The notes: generated by a model from the sequence alone, not told the origin. 6,096 bases of DNA from Clostridia bacterium (GCA_017395715.1 JAFQNZ010000073.1:1-6096), one strand, 5' to 3'. Counted from the stretch's first letter, positions 1 to 6,005 are shown. Program-made: numbers and translations.

Positions 1-2
1 AA

Positions 3-1910
3 AACAAATCCACAAAAAAGGATCTTTTAGATTTTGCCAACGGGCATGAGTATTTCGGCTTTCATCCGATTGCAGGTGGCTGGGTCTATCGCGAATGGGC
101 GCCGGGGGCGGATGCTGTGTATCTCACGGGCGATTTTTGCGAGTGGGATATTACCGCTTGCCCGATGGAGAAAAGAGAAAACGGCGTGTTTGAAATCACC
201 CTGCAAGGTGAGGATGCACCCAAAGCGGGCGAGTTTGTGCAGGCGGTGATCTTGAGAGGTGGCGAGTATTTGCGCCGTGTGCCGTCTTACGCCACGAGAG
301 TGGTACAGGACGAAACAACCTATCTTTGGTGCGCCCAGCTTGAAGATACGCTTGCTCCCTACAATTGGAATGATGCGGGCTTTGTGCCTACCAAAACGCC
401 TCTCATTTACGAGTGCCACATCGGCATGGCACAGGACAAGTACGGTGTGGGCAGTTATGAGGAATTTCGCCTGAACATTCTGCCGCGCATCAAGGATCTC
501 GGCTACAACACGATTCAGATCATGGCGATCATGGAGCATCCCTACTACGGCTCGTTTGGCTATCAGGTCTCGAACTTCTTTGCACCATCTTCGCGTTACG
601 GTAAGAGCGAGGACTTAAAGCGCCTGATCGACACGGCGCACGGTATGGGCATTACGGTGCTTCTTGACGTGGTGCATTCGCACGCGGTGAAAAACGTGGG
701 CGAGGGACTCAATCTGTTTGACGGCACCGAATACCAATACTTCCGTGAGGGCGCGCGAGGCTATCACCCCGCGTGGGATACCAAGCTGTTTGATTACGGC
801 AAGCCCGAAGTTTTGCATTTTCTCCTTTCCAACTTGAAATATTGGATGGATATTTTCCATTTTGACGGCTTCCGTTTTGACGGCGTGACCTCGATGTTGT
901 ATCACGATCACGGACTTGGTGCGGCGTTTACGAATTACGGTATGTATTTTTCCGAAAACACCGACACCGAGGCTGTGACTTACCTGCAGCTTGCCAACGA
1001 GCTGGTGCATGCCATCAATCCGCGCGCTCTGACGGTGGCGGAGGATATGTCCGGCATGCCGGGTATGTGTTTACCCATCAAAGAAGGCGGTATTGGTTTT
1101 GACTACCGTCTTGCGATGGGTGTGCCCGATTTTTGGATCAAGCTGTTAAAAGAGGTGCGCGACGAAAATTGGGATGTGGGACACATCTACCACGAGCTGA
1201 CCAACCGCCGTGCGGGCGAAAAGACGATCGGTTATGCCGAATCGCACGACCAAGCGCTTGTGGGTGACAAGACCATCATGTTCCGTTTGTGTGATGCTGA
1301 AATGTACTCGGCAATGGGCAAAAATACCGAGAGCCTTGTGATCGACCGCGGCATGGCGCTTCATAAGATGATCCGACTCATCACGGCTTCTCTTGCCGGT
1401 GAGGGCTATCTCAACTTCATGGGCAACGAATTCGGTCACCCCGAATGGATCGATTTTCCGCGCGAGGGCAACGGCTGGAGTTATCATTACTGCCGCCGCC
1501 AATGGCATCTGTGCGATGACGAGTCCTTACGCTTTGGCGCGCTTTCGGATTTTGACAGGGAAATGATCACGCTCTTGCAAAAGAAGCGTTTGTTTGAAAA
1601 AGCGGCGCGGCAGATTCTGTGTAACGGAAATGACAAGGTGTTGATCTACGAAAAGGGAGATCTCTTGTTTGCCTTCAATTTCCACCCCGAGCAGTCGTAT
1701 GAGGGTTATTTCATTCCGCTTCGCGAGTTTGCCGACTATCAAGTGCTGTTTTCGACCGATGACTGTGAGTTTGGCGGCAAGGGCAGAGTGGACAAGGCTT
1801 ACCGCTATCATGGCTCGGGCCAGAAGGACCGCGGACTTGGTTTTTATTGCTATCTGCCTTCGCGATGCGCCATTGTGTTTGGCAAAAAGAAAACAAGATG
1901 CAAGAAATAA
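3..1910 (+). CDS. glgB: 1,4-alpha-glucan branching enzyme, eukaryote-like GH13_8 type (5' end cut off by window)
   Basis: It transfers alpha-1,4-glucan chains to alpha-1,6 positions, making the branches of glycogen in the cytoplasm. The frame is open from the first complete codon at 3, with no in-frame start before an internal GTG at 117 that lies inside the N-terminal module, so the true start is outside the window. There are 635 codons to the TAA at 1908-1910. A CBM48-type module comes first (WVYREWAPGADAV, then LTGDFCEW, about residues 27-52), followed by the GH13 barrel. The four catalytic regions are visible: DVVHSH at 666-683, GFRFDGVTSM with the nucleophile Asp at 879-881, VAEDMSGMP with the acid/base Glu at 1041-1043, and YAESHDQ with the transition-state Asp at 1248-1250. 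NFMGNEFGHPEW and a C-terminal beta domain follow. From memory these motifs match animal, plant and fungal branching enzymes (GH13_8) rather than the common bacterial GH13_9 GlgB. Such enzymes are usually about 680-700 residues, so only a few dozen are missing. No frameshift or lost catalytic residue is seen. Confidence 0.95.
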   Translation, partial: NKSTKKDLLDFANGHEYFGFHPIAGGWVYREWAPGADAVYLTGDFCEWDITACPMEKRENGVFEITLQGEDAPKAGEFVQAVILRGGEYLRRVPSYATRVVQDETTYLWCAQLEDTLAPYNWNDAGFVPTKTPLIYECHIGMAQDKYGVGSYEEFRLNILPRIKDLGYNTIQIMAIMEHPYYGSFGYQVSNFFAPSSRYGKSEDLKRLIDTAHGMGITVLLDVVHSHAVKNVGEGLNLFDGTEYQYFREGARGYHPAWDTKLFDYGKPEVLHFLLSNLKYWMDIFHFDGFRFDGVTSMLYHDHGLGAAFTNYGMYFSENTDTEAVTYLQLANELVHAINPRALTVAEDMSGMPGMCLPIKEGGIGFDYRLAMGVPDFWIKLLKEVRDENWDVGHIYHELTNRRAGEKTIGYAESHDQALVGDKTIMFRLCDAEMYSAMGKNTESLVIDRGMALHKMIRLITASLAGEGYLNFMGNEFGHPEWIDFPREGNGWSYHYCRRQWHLCDDESLRFGALSDFDREMITLLQKKRLFEKAARQILCNGNDKVLIYEKGDLLFAFNFHPEQSYEGYFIPLREFADYQVLFSTDDCEFGGKGRVDKAYRYHGSGQKDRGLGFYCYLPSRCAIVFGKKKTRCKK

Positions 1911-1914
1911 GGGG
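1909..1914 (+). promoter_or_regulatory. Ribosome binding site of the nitroreductase gene
   Basis: AAGGGG lies 8 nt before the ATG at 1923 and overlaps the last two bases of the glgB TAA stop. This placement fixes the nitroreductase start and suggests that ribosomes ending glgB translation can re-initiate, that is, the two genes sit on one transcript. Confidence 0.7.
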
Positions 1915-1922
1915 AATATACA

Positions 1923-2447
1923 ATGAAAAACGCCGTTTTAAAAGTTCTTGAAGAAAGACGCAGTGTGCGAAGCTATCAGGAAAAACAGGTGGAAAAAGAG
2001 GCGCTTGATGCGATTTTGCGTGCCGGCACCTACGCCGCCACCGGCATGAACCGCCAATCGCCAATCATTGTGGCAGTTCAAGATGCTGAAACGATTCAAA
2101 CGCTCAGCGCCATGAATGCTGCCGTGATGGGCAGAGAGGGAAGTGATCCCTTTTACGGCGCGCCGACGGTGGTAATTGTGCTTGCCGACCCGAATGTGCG
2201 CACTTACGTGGAGGACGGCTCGCTTGTGATCGGCAACATGATGAATGCGGCGTTTGCTCTCGGTGTGGATTCCTGTTGGATCCACCGTGCCAAAGAGGTG
2301 TTTGCCACAGAAGAAGGCAAGGCGCTTCTTACAAAGTGGGGCATCTCTGGCGAGTATGTGGGCATCGGCAACTTGATTCTTGGCTACCGCGAGGGGGATC
2401 TTCCTGCCGCAAGACCGAGAAAAGACAATTATATCTATTACGTGTAA
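1923..2447 (+). CDS. Small nitroreductase family protein (FMN-dependent oxidoreductase)
   Basis: This 174-residue cytoplasmic protein belongs to the NfsA/NfsB-like nitroreductase fold. Members bind FMN and use NAD(P)H to reduce nitro compounds, quinones or similar acceptors; the natural substrate cannot be read from the sequence. Family marks are RRSVRSY at residues 12-18 (the FMN-phosphate contact at the start of the fold), NRQSPIIVAV at 43-52, FYGAPTVVIVLAD at 77-89, the helix NMMNAAFALGVDSCWI at 105-120, and a C-terminal GYREGDLPAARPRK near 154-167. The length is at the short end of the family but the fold elements are all present. The start is set by AAGGGG 8 nt upstream. It follows glgB by 12 bp on the same strand and is followed at once by a strong terminator, so it is probably the last gene of a glgB transcript. 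There is no obvious metabolic link with glycogen. Confidence 0.9.
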   Translation: MKNAVLKVLEERRSVRSYQEKQVEKEALDAILRAGTYAATGMNRQSPIIVAVQDAETIQTLSAMNAAVMGREGSDPFYGAPTVVIVLADPNVRTYVEDGSLVIGNMMNAAFALGVDSCWIHRAKEVFATEEGKALLTKWGISGEYVGIGNLILGYREGDLPAARPRKDNYIYYV

Positions 2448-2452
2448 AACAA

Positions 2453-2484
2453 AAAACACCCGAATCGTGCGATTCGGGTGTTTT
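2453..2484. terminator. Bidirectional intrinsic terminator between convergent genes
   Basis: A perfect 14-bp stem (arms 2453-2466 and 2471-2484) closes a 4-nt loop GTGC. The GC-rich core ACCCGAATC/GATTCGGGT is flanked by an A run on the left and a T run on the right, so it works as a terminator on either strand. It begins 5 bp after the nitroreductase stop and ends 8 bp before the prs stop on the opposite strand, serving both convergent transcripts. Confidence 0.92.
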
Positions 2485-2492
2485 GCTTTTGA

Positions 2493-3614
2493 TTACATAC
2501 GAACCTTGCCTTCAGCCACTTTTCTGTCGATGAAAGCGTGGATGCGGTTGGCAGGATTCAGAATGGTGCTGATCGATTCGTCATGGTTGAGAGTGTCAAT
2601 CATCAGCGAAACGTACTTGCACATATTGACCTCGCAGTACCAAGGTCTTTCGAGGAGCTCTGCAGGGCGGTAGATCAGGTTGGTGGTGAAGATCTTGTCG
2701 ATCAAGCCGTCTTCATACGCCTTGTCCATAATTTCAAGACCGTTGCAGAAAAGACCGAAGGTGGCGAATACAAAGATGCGGTTGGCGCCTTTGGCTTTGA
2801 GCTTTTGCGCGACTTCAATGATAGAGCCGCCGGAGGAGATCATATCGTCAACCACGATGATGTCTTTGCCCTCTACGCTCTGACCGAGGTATTCGTGTGC
2901 TTCGATCGGGTTTTTACCGTCGATGATGACCGAGTAGTTACGGCGCTTATAGAACATACCGAGATCGAGCTTGAGAACCGAGGAGTAGTAGATACAACGG
3001 TTCATGCCGCCCTCGTCGGGAGAGACAACTGCAATGTCGTTGCGATTGAGAGAAAGACCGGGCACGTTCTTGACGAGTGCCTTGATCATCTGATAGGTGC
3101 AACGCACATTTTCAAAGCCGCTGAGCGGAATGGCGTTCTGGACTCTGGCGTCGTGAGCGTCGAAGGTGATGATGTTTTCTACACCCATATTGACAAGCTC
3201 TTGGAGTGCAAGTGCGCAGTCGAGCGATTCTCTGCTCGAACGCTTGTGCTGTCTGCCCTCGTAAAGCATGGGCATGATAACCGAAATTCTTCTTGCTTTG
3301 CCTGCAATAGCGGCAATGATACGCTTCAGATCCTGAAAATGATCGTCGGGGCTCATGGGTACGATTCTTTCGTACATCTTGTAGGTAACACCGTAGTTAA
3401 AGCAATCGGATACGATGAAAACATCGTGGCCGCGCATGGATTGATGAAGCGCGCCTTTGGCTTCGCCGCTTCCGAAACGGGGACAGTCTGCTTCTACCAC
3501 AAAGCTGTGGACAGAACTTCTCCACTCCATCAGATAACGGTCAACCTGCTTTGTGAATTCCTCACAGCCGCGCATACCGATCACGCTCAGTTCCCCAAAA
3601 AGTTCGCTGCTCAT
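2493..3614 (-). CDS. prs: Ribose-phosphate pyrophosphokinase (PRPP synthetase), long variant
   Basis: It makes 5-phosphoribosyl-1-pyrophosphate from ribose 5-phosphate and ATP, feeding purine, pyrimidine, histidine, tryptophan and NAD synthesis in the cytoplasm. Two phosphoribosyltransferase-type halves are recognisable. The first includes RGHDVFIV (61-68), the ATP-loop equivalent YEGRQHKRSSRE (118-129, where classical enzymes have YARQDRK) and the metal-site region TFDAHDARVQ (150-159, His154). The second includes SPDEGGMNR (198-206), KRR (223-225) and the PRPP-binding loop VVDDMISSGGS (254-264). At 373 residues it is about 50-60 longer than classical Prs (about 310-320). Much of the excess is the C-terminal tail after about residue 320. 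The start is supported by GGGAGGA a few bases upstream. A promoter at 3666-3694 suggests independent transcription. The divergent loop leaves open that this is a second Prs-like paralogue rather than the housekeeping copy. Confidence 0.9.
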   Translation of the reverse strand: MSSELFGELSVIGMRGCEEFTKQVDRYLMEWRSSVHSFVVEADCPRFGSGEAKGALHQSMRGHDVFIVSDCFNYGVTYKMYERIVPMSPDDHFQDLKRIIAAIAGKARRISVIMPMLYEGRQHKRSSRESLDCALALQELVNMGVENIITFDAHDARVQNAIPLSGFENVRCTYQMIKALVKNVPGLSLNRNDIAVVSPDEGGMNRCIYYSSVLKLDLGMFYKRRNYSVIIDGKNPIEAHEYLGQSVEGKDIIVVDDMISSGGSIIEVAQKLKAKGANRIFVFATFGLFCNGLEIMDKAYEDGLIDKIFTTNLIYRPAELLERPWYCEVNMCKYVSLMIDTLNHDESISTILNPANRIHAFIDRKVAEGKVRM

Positions 3615-3618
3615 TGTT

Positions 3619-3625
3619 TCCTCCC
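3619..3625 (-). promoter_or_regulatory. Ribosome binding site of prs
   Basis: Read on the minus strand this is GGGAGGA, 4 nt before the ATG at 3614-3612. It is a strong Shine-Dalgarno match and fixes the prs start. Confidence 0.75.
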
Positions 3626-3665
3626 AATGTATGTAAGTTTCTTAAAAAGCTATGCTACAAGAGAT

Positions 3666-3694
3666 AGTGTATCACAAAAAACGACTTTTGTGAA
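3666..3694 (-). promoter_or_regulatory. Predicted vegetative (sigma-70/SigA-type) promoter of prs
   Basis: On the minus strand a -35 box TTCACA (3694-3689, five of six consensus bases) is followed by a 17-nt spacer and a -10 box TACACT (3671-3666, four of six). A TGN extension lies directly before the -10 box (TGATACACT). Transcription would start near 3659, giving a leader of about 45 nt before the prs ATG. The assignment rests on consensus matching only. Confidence 0.6.
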
Positions 3695-3697
3695 GTC
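3675..3697 (-). terminator. Weak terminator-like hairpin after the Lrp-type gene
   Basis: On the minus strand GACTT (3697-3693), a 5-nt loop CACAA and AAGTC (3687-3683) form a 5-bp stem followed, after one G, by six T. It has the shape of an intrinsic terminator for the upstream regulator gene, whose stop is 78 bp earlier, but the stem is short. It also overlaps the -35 box of the predicted prs promoter, so termination and initiation signals share bases. Confidence 0.35.
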
Positions 3698-3704
3698 TTT
3701 TCGA

Positions 3705-3728
3705 CAAAATTACTGTAAAATAATTTTG
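3705..3728. repeat. AT-rich inverted repeat upstream of the prs promoter
   Basis: CAAAATTA (3705-3712) and TAATTTTG (3721-3728) are perfect 8-bp arms around an 8-nt centre. The repeat ends about 10 bp upstream of the predicted prs -35 box. It could be a protein-binding dyad, for example for the Lrp-type regulator encoded just upstream, or it may be chance in AT-rich DNA. No T run follows it, so it is not a terminator. Confidence 0.4.
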
Positions 3729-3775
3729 GATGAGAAAGGGAATATGTAGGCGTTTTATACAAAAGTGAAATAAGA

Positions 3776-4234
3776 TCAGTTTGCCAAAGAGTCGGGGATG
3801 AGGGTGATGTCGTTCTTGATGTTCTTCAGAATGATATAGGTCTTGGTAGCCTTAACGCCTTCGAAGCCTCTGACCATGCGGTAAAGCGATTCCAGACCTT
3901 CGGAGGAGTCAATGAGGATCTTCAGAATGAAATCAAAGTCGCCTGCAACGCCGTAGCAGGAAATGATGTTGGGGTTGGCATTGACAAAGTTGATGAAGGA
4001 ATCAATGTGACGGGGATGATCGATACCGACTTCCATGACAGCGGCAATGTCGTTGCCGATCTTCTTTTGGTTGACGATCAGGGTGTACTGGTCGATGATG
4101 CCGCTCTGTTCGAGTTTTTTGATGCGCTCGGTGACAGCTGAGATCGAAAGATCGATTTCGTCTGCGATTGCGGATGCTTTGGTTCTTGCATTTTCCTTGA
4201 GAATGTTGAGAATTTTCAGATCGATGATATCCAT
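3776..4234 (-). CDS. Lrp/AsnC family transcriptional regulator
   Basis: This 152-residue DNA-binding protein has the standard Lrp/AsnC layout and length. An N-terminal winged helix-turn-helix (about residues 3-48; DLKILNILKENART, then recognition-helix region ISAVTERIKKLEQSGII) is followed by a RAM ligand-binding and oligomerisation domain (about 62-138). The RAM domain carries the family turn GDFDFILKI at 98-106 and a closing strand KATKTYIILKNI. Family members form dimers to octamers and sense amino acids; the effector here is not readable. The start is the only in-frame ATG near the N-terminus. A GAAAGGA about 11 nt upstream (4246-4252) is a slightly distant RBS. It lies 65 bp downstream of the CofE-like gene on the same strand and may share its transcript, and it is followed by prs. 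A GGGGA/TCCCC dyad 26 bp before its start may be an autoregulatory operator. It ends with TGA at 3776-3778. Confidence 0.93.
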   Translation of the reverse strand: MDIIDLKILNILKENARTKASAIADEIDLSISAVTERIKKLEQSGIIDQYTLIVNQKKIGNDIAAVMEVGIDHPRHIDSFINFVNANPNIISCYGVAGDFDFILKILIDSSEGLESLYRMVRGFEGVKATKTYIILKNIKNDITLIPDSLAN

Positions 4235-4260
4235 ACCTTAATATATCCTTTCTTTTTGAA

Positions 4261-4274
4261 GGGGAAAATTCCCC
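4261..4274. promoter_or_regulatory. GGGGA/TCCCC dyad before the Lrp-type gene (candidate operator)
   Basis: GGGGA and TCCCC arms surround a 4-bp AT centre in the 65-bp gap between the CofE-like gene and the regulator gene, 26 bp before the regulator's ATG. Lrp/AsnC proteins typically bind short pseudo-palindromes with an AT-rich centre and often repress their own gene, so an autoregulatory site is a reasonable inference. A short mRNA hairpin is the alternative. No clear -10/-35 pair was found for the regulator in this gap. Confidence 0.4.
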
Positions 4275-4305
4275 AAAATCGACTCACTTAATATCAAGCT
4301 CACTT
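4275..4305 (-). repeat. Imperfect tandem repeat, two units of 15-16 bp, over the CofE-like stop codon
   Basis: On the minus strand AAGTGAGCTTGATATT (4305-4290) is followed directly by AAGTGAGTCGATTTT (4289-4275). The first seven bases are identical and the rest similar. The first unit contains the TGA stop of the CofE-like gene, and a second in-frame TGA and a TAA lie within the next few codons. It abuts the GGGGA/TCCCC dyad. It may be a small local duplication or paired binding sites. Confidence 0.4.
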
Positions 4306-5004
4306 TACGGGACGGATGATGCCCATGGGGGTCTGCTGACAGTCCTGACCCAAGGGGTTGTCCTGTAAGATTCTACGGTACAAATCGCGGTCAAGGGTCT
4401 TGTCCGATGCGCCGAGGATCACGCCGTCAATGTCGTTGATGTCCACAACAAGGCAAGCATTGCCGATGACCTTTGCCACTTCTTCCGCTACAGCATCCGG
4501 CTTTTCGGGGCCGAGCACCACATAGGTGTTGTAGGGCGGGATGGTGTTGGGCGTAGGGCCGTCGATCGAGCGTGCTTTGTAGCCGGCGATCTTATAAAAC
4601 CATCCGCGGCGGCGGAACAGCTTGCCGATGGCGGAACAGCCTGCGGCAAACAGAATGCGGAATGTACCGCATTCGCGCAGCGCCATTTCCATGGTTTCGG
4701 GAATGCCGAGCCCAATGCCGTGCGGGCTTTTATAAACAAATTTAACAAGGAAGCGGGCAAGGCGGCGGGGCTTGATCTCGCTCATCGGGATGGCTCTGCC
4801 TTGCGAGCAGGCAACGGCCTTTTCGGAAATGAAAAGAATGTCGCCCTCTTGCAGATAGTCCCCGGCATAGGTTTTGGCAACCTCGGCAATCGAATCCTCG
4901 CTTGTGATCAGTTTGGTTTTGATCGGAATGCGCTGATAACTGTTTCCGTTACACTCAATGAGGATGTTTTTGCCTTCGTTTTCGCGCGGTGTTTCAGGTT
5001 TCAT
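4300..5004 (-). CDS. CofE-like protein, F420-0:gamma-glutamyl ligase family
   Basis: This 234-residue protein resembles the catalytic domain of CofE/FbiB, which add L-glutamate to coenzyme F420-0 with GTP. Recognisable parts are the N-terminal strand YQRIPIKTKLIT (23-34), the segment YLQEGDILFISEKAVACSQGR (about 50-70, where CofE has a GDVLVVAQK-like strand followed by EGR), a DGPTPNTIPPYNTYVVLGP stretch (148-166), and a C-terminal VDINDIDGVILGAS followed by NPLGQDCQQTPMGIIRP. No other F420 gene is visible, and most Clostridia are not known to make F420, so a different glutamylation or amide-ligase role is possible. I chose the ATG at 5004 because GGAG stands 5 nt upstream. The longer 265-residue reading would start at 5097, upstream of a consensus -10 box, so it would not be on the transcript. 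No signal peptide is seen. It is followed by the Lrp-type gene. Confidence 0.8.
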   Translation of the reverse strand: MKPETPRENEGKNILIECNGNSYQRIPIKTKLITSEDSIAEVAKTYAGDYLQEGDILFISEKAVACSQGRAIPMSEIKPRRLARFLVKFVYKSPHGIGLGIPETMEMALRECGTFRILFAAGCSAIGKLFRRRGWFYKIAGYKARSIDGPTPNTIPPYNTYVVLGPEKPDAVAEEVAKVIGNACLVVDINDIDGVILGASDKTLDRDLYRRILQDNPLGQDCQQTPMGIIRPVK

Positions 5005-5008
5005 AAAG

Positions 5009-5013
5009 TCTCC
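5009..5013 (-). promoter_or_regulatory. Ribosome binding site deciding the CofE-like start
   Basis: On the minus strand GGAGA begins at 5013, ending 4 nt before the ATG at 5004-5002. It supports the shorter 234-residue protein over an in-frame extension to 5097, which has no comparable site and begins inside the promoter region. Confidence 0.7.
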
Positions 5014-5085
5014 GTGATGTTGTGTTCCGTAAATATTTCGGCAAATGCACAAAAGCTTGCCGACTGTGTCTTGATGTACAGAATG

Positions 5086-5114
5086 ATTATACCACATTTT
5101 TTTCTAAAATAAAA
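5086..5114 (-). promoter_or_regulatory. Predicted promoter of the CofE-like gene (extended -10)
   Basis: On the minus strand a perfect -10 box TATAAT (5091-5086) is preceded by TGG, an extended -10 element. The -35 region at the 17-nt spacing reads TTTTAT (5114-5109), a weak match. The AT-rich DNA upstream could act as an UP element. Transcription would start near 5079, giving a leader of about 75 nt before the ATG at 5004. It may also drive the Lrp-type gene downstream. Confidence 0.72.
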
Positions 5115-5188
5115 GATTTTTTTGAAAATTTCTGAAAAAATTTTTTATTTTTATTTTCTTGTGTGATTTTTTTGTGAAATATGTGCAA
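5095..5188. other. AT-rich non-coding spacer with A/T tracts
   Basis: This stretch between the terminator and the CofE-like promoter is almost entirely A and T, in runs of 4-7, and contrasts with the moderate-GC genes around it. Similar phrases recur (ATTTTTTTGAAAAT at about 5116-5129 and ATTTTTTTGTGAAATATG at about 5166-5183). I see no ORF or RNA gene. It probably serves as bendable or UP-element DNA for the promoter just downstream. Confidence 0.5.
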
Positions 5189-5220
5189 AAAAAGAGAGAT
5201 CACGTTTGATCTCTCTTTTT
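5189..5220. terminator. Intrinsic terminator after the NPCBM protein gene
   Basis: A perfect 14-bp stem (5189-5202 with 5207-5220) closes the 4-nt loop CGTT. The core GAGAGATCA/TGATCTCTC is flanked by A and T runs, so it is symmetric. On the minus strand it lies 11 bp after the TAA of the NPCBM protein gene and ends that transcript before the promoter of the CofE-like gene. Confidence 0.92.
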
Positions 5221-5231
5221 ATATGGTGGTT

Positions 5232-6005
5232 TTACTTTGTGACAAAGCCTGCTTCGCAGAGGGCTACGTTATCGCAAGTGATGCCGTCGCCTGCGTCGCC
5301 AAAGTCGATGCGGATCGACTTTGCGCCTTCGGGAAGGGTGACGTTGATCTGTTCATACTGTCCCTGACCGAGTTTGGCTGTGGTGTGAAGAACTTGACCG
5401 TCAACCGTGATCGTACAAGTGATCGAAGCCTTATGGCCGTCGCCTGCGTTGTTATACGCCGAGTCGTCGATACCAACCATACCGACAAAACTCTTGGCAT
5501 TGGCGGGAATGTTATAAACGAGGTAACCGGCGGCATTCATACTGATACCGTGGCTGAACTTCGTACCGTCGGAAGCACTGCTGCCGCCGAGCGAGAGGGT
5601 AGAGTTGTTCATGCTGATATCATAGTAGATATTGCCGTTCCAACCGCCCTTGGCATCGGTGTGATCATTGCCGATATAGACATCGGGTGTGATAGCGGAC
5701 ACTGTCTTTCTGACAGAAATCTTGACGGTCTTAACGGGAGATACTTTGCCGCCGTCGGTAATTGCCACAATTTTAACCGTTGCATCTGCATCAAAGGTGA
5801 GTGCTGTGGTGTAAAGCGTGGACGATGCGGTGGGCGTGGTGCCGTCGGTGGTGTAGTAAAGCTTAGCACCGGCAAGCGTGGGAGTGAGCGTCAGGGTAGT
5901 AGAGCCATCGTTGTAGGTAACTTCGTTATCTACGCTGTTGTACGCAACCTTATTGAACTGATAAGCAAGCTCAGTACCTTTGCCGTCTTGTCCCTGACAG
6001 ACGTA
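5232..6005 (-). CDS. C-terminal part of a probable secreted carbohydrate-binding protein (CHB_HEX_C-like and NPCBM domains); 5' end broken
   Basis: The frame is open from just after an in-frame TGA (6006-6008) to the TAA at 5232-5234, 257 codons. The N-terminal half holds a chitobiase/beta-hexosaminidase C-terminal-type beta domain (VTYNDGSTTLTLTPTL, then AKLYYTTDGTTPTASSTLY, ending VKTVKISV; roughly 5925-5700). A C-terminal NPCBM-type galactose-binding-fold domain follows (roughly 5690-5235; GGWNGNIYYDISMNN, FSHGISMNAAGYLVYNIP, VGIDDSAY, IDFGDAGDGITCDNVAL). In known families both domains sit at the C-terminus of secreted glycosidases or surface proteins, and NPCBM is thought to bind carbohydrate. 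The catalytic part and any signal peptide would lie beyond the right edge. The only conventional start, a GTG at 5768, lies inside the first domain and has no RBS, so it is not a real start. The gene therefore appears disrupted upstream by a frameshift or nonsense change. A terminator follows 11 bp downstream. Confidence 0.8.
   Translation of the reverse strand, partial: YVCQGQDGKGTELAYQFNKVAYNSVDNEVTYNDGSTTLTLTPTLAGAKLYYTTDGTTPTASSTLYTTALTFDADATVKIVAITDGGKVSPVKTVKISVRKTVSAITPDVYIGNDHTDAKGGWNGNIYYDISMNNSTLSLGGSSASDGTKFSHGISMNAAGYLVYNIPANAKSFVGMVGIDDSAYNNAGDGHKASITCTITVDGQVLHTTAKLGQGQYEQINVTLPEGAKSIRIDFGDAGDGITCDNVALCEAGFVTK

Noticed and set aside
2538..3749. A 403-codon plus-strand reading frame opposite prs.
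   Set aside because: It is the antisense shadow of prs: it has no RBS, its protein resembles no family I know, and the minus strand encodes clear Prs motifs.
3776..4302. A recoded genetic code with TGA as tryptophan, suggested by TGA stops followed by short open stretches in the CofE-like and Lrp-type genes and by the internal TGA at 6006.
   Set aside because: The branching enzyme, nitroreductase and Prs genes contain no internal TGA and use TGG for tryptophan, and both TGA-ended proteins have natural family lengths.
5005..5097. A 31-residue N-terminal extension of the CofE-like protein, or a leader peptide.
   Set aside because: Its ATG lies upstream of the predicted -10 box and lacks an RBS, whereas the internal ATG at 5004 has a well-spaced GGAG.
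5283..5447. Two exact copies of GCCGTCGCCTGC (5283-5294 and 5436-5447) as a possible repeat element.
   Set aside because: Both encode similar AGDG turns in the NPCBM domain, so the identity reflects shared protein sequence and codon use.
5232..5768. The GTG at 5768 as the start of a complete 178-residue NPCBM protein.
   Set aside because: It falls in the middle of the CHB_HEX_C-like domain, has no Shine-Dalgarno site, and the frame continues with good domain sequence upstream to the TGA at 6006.
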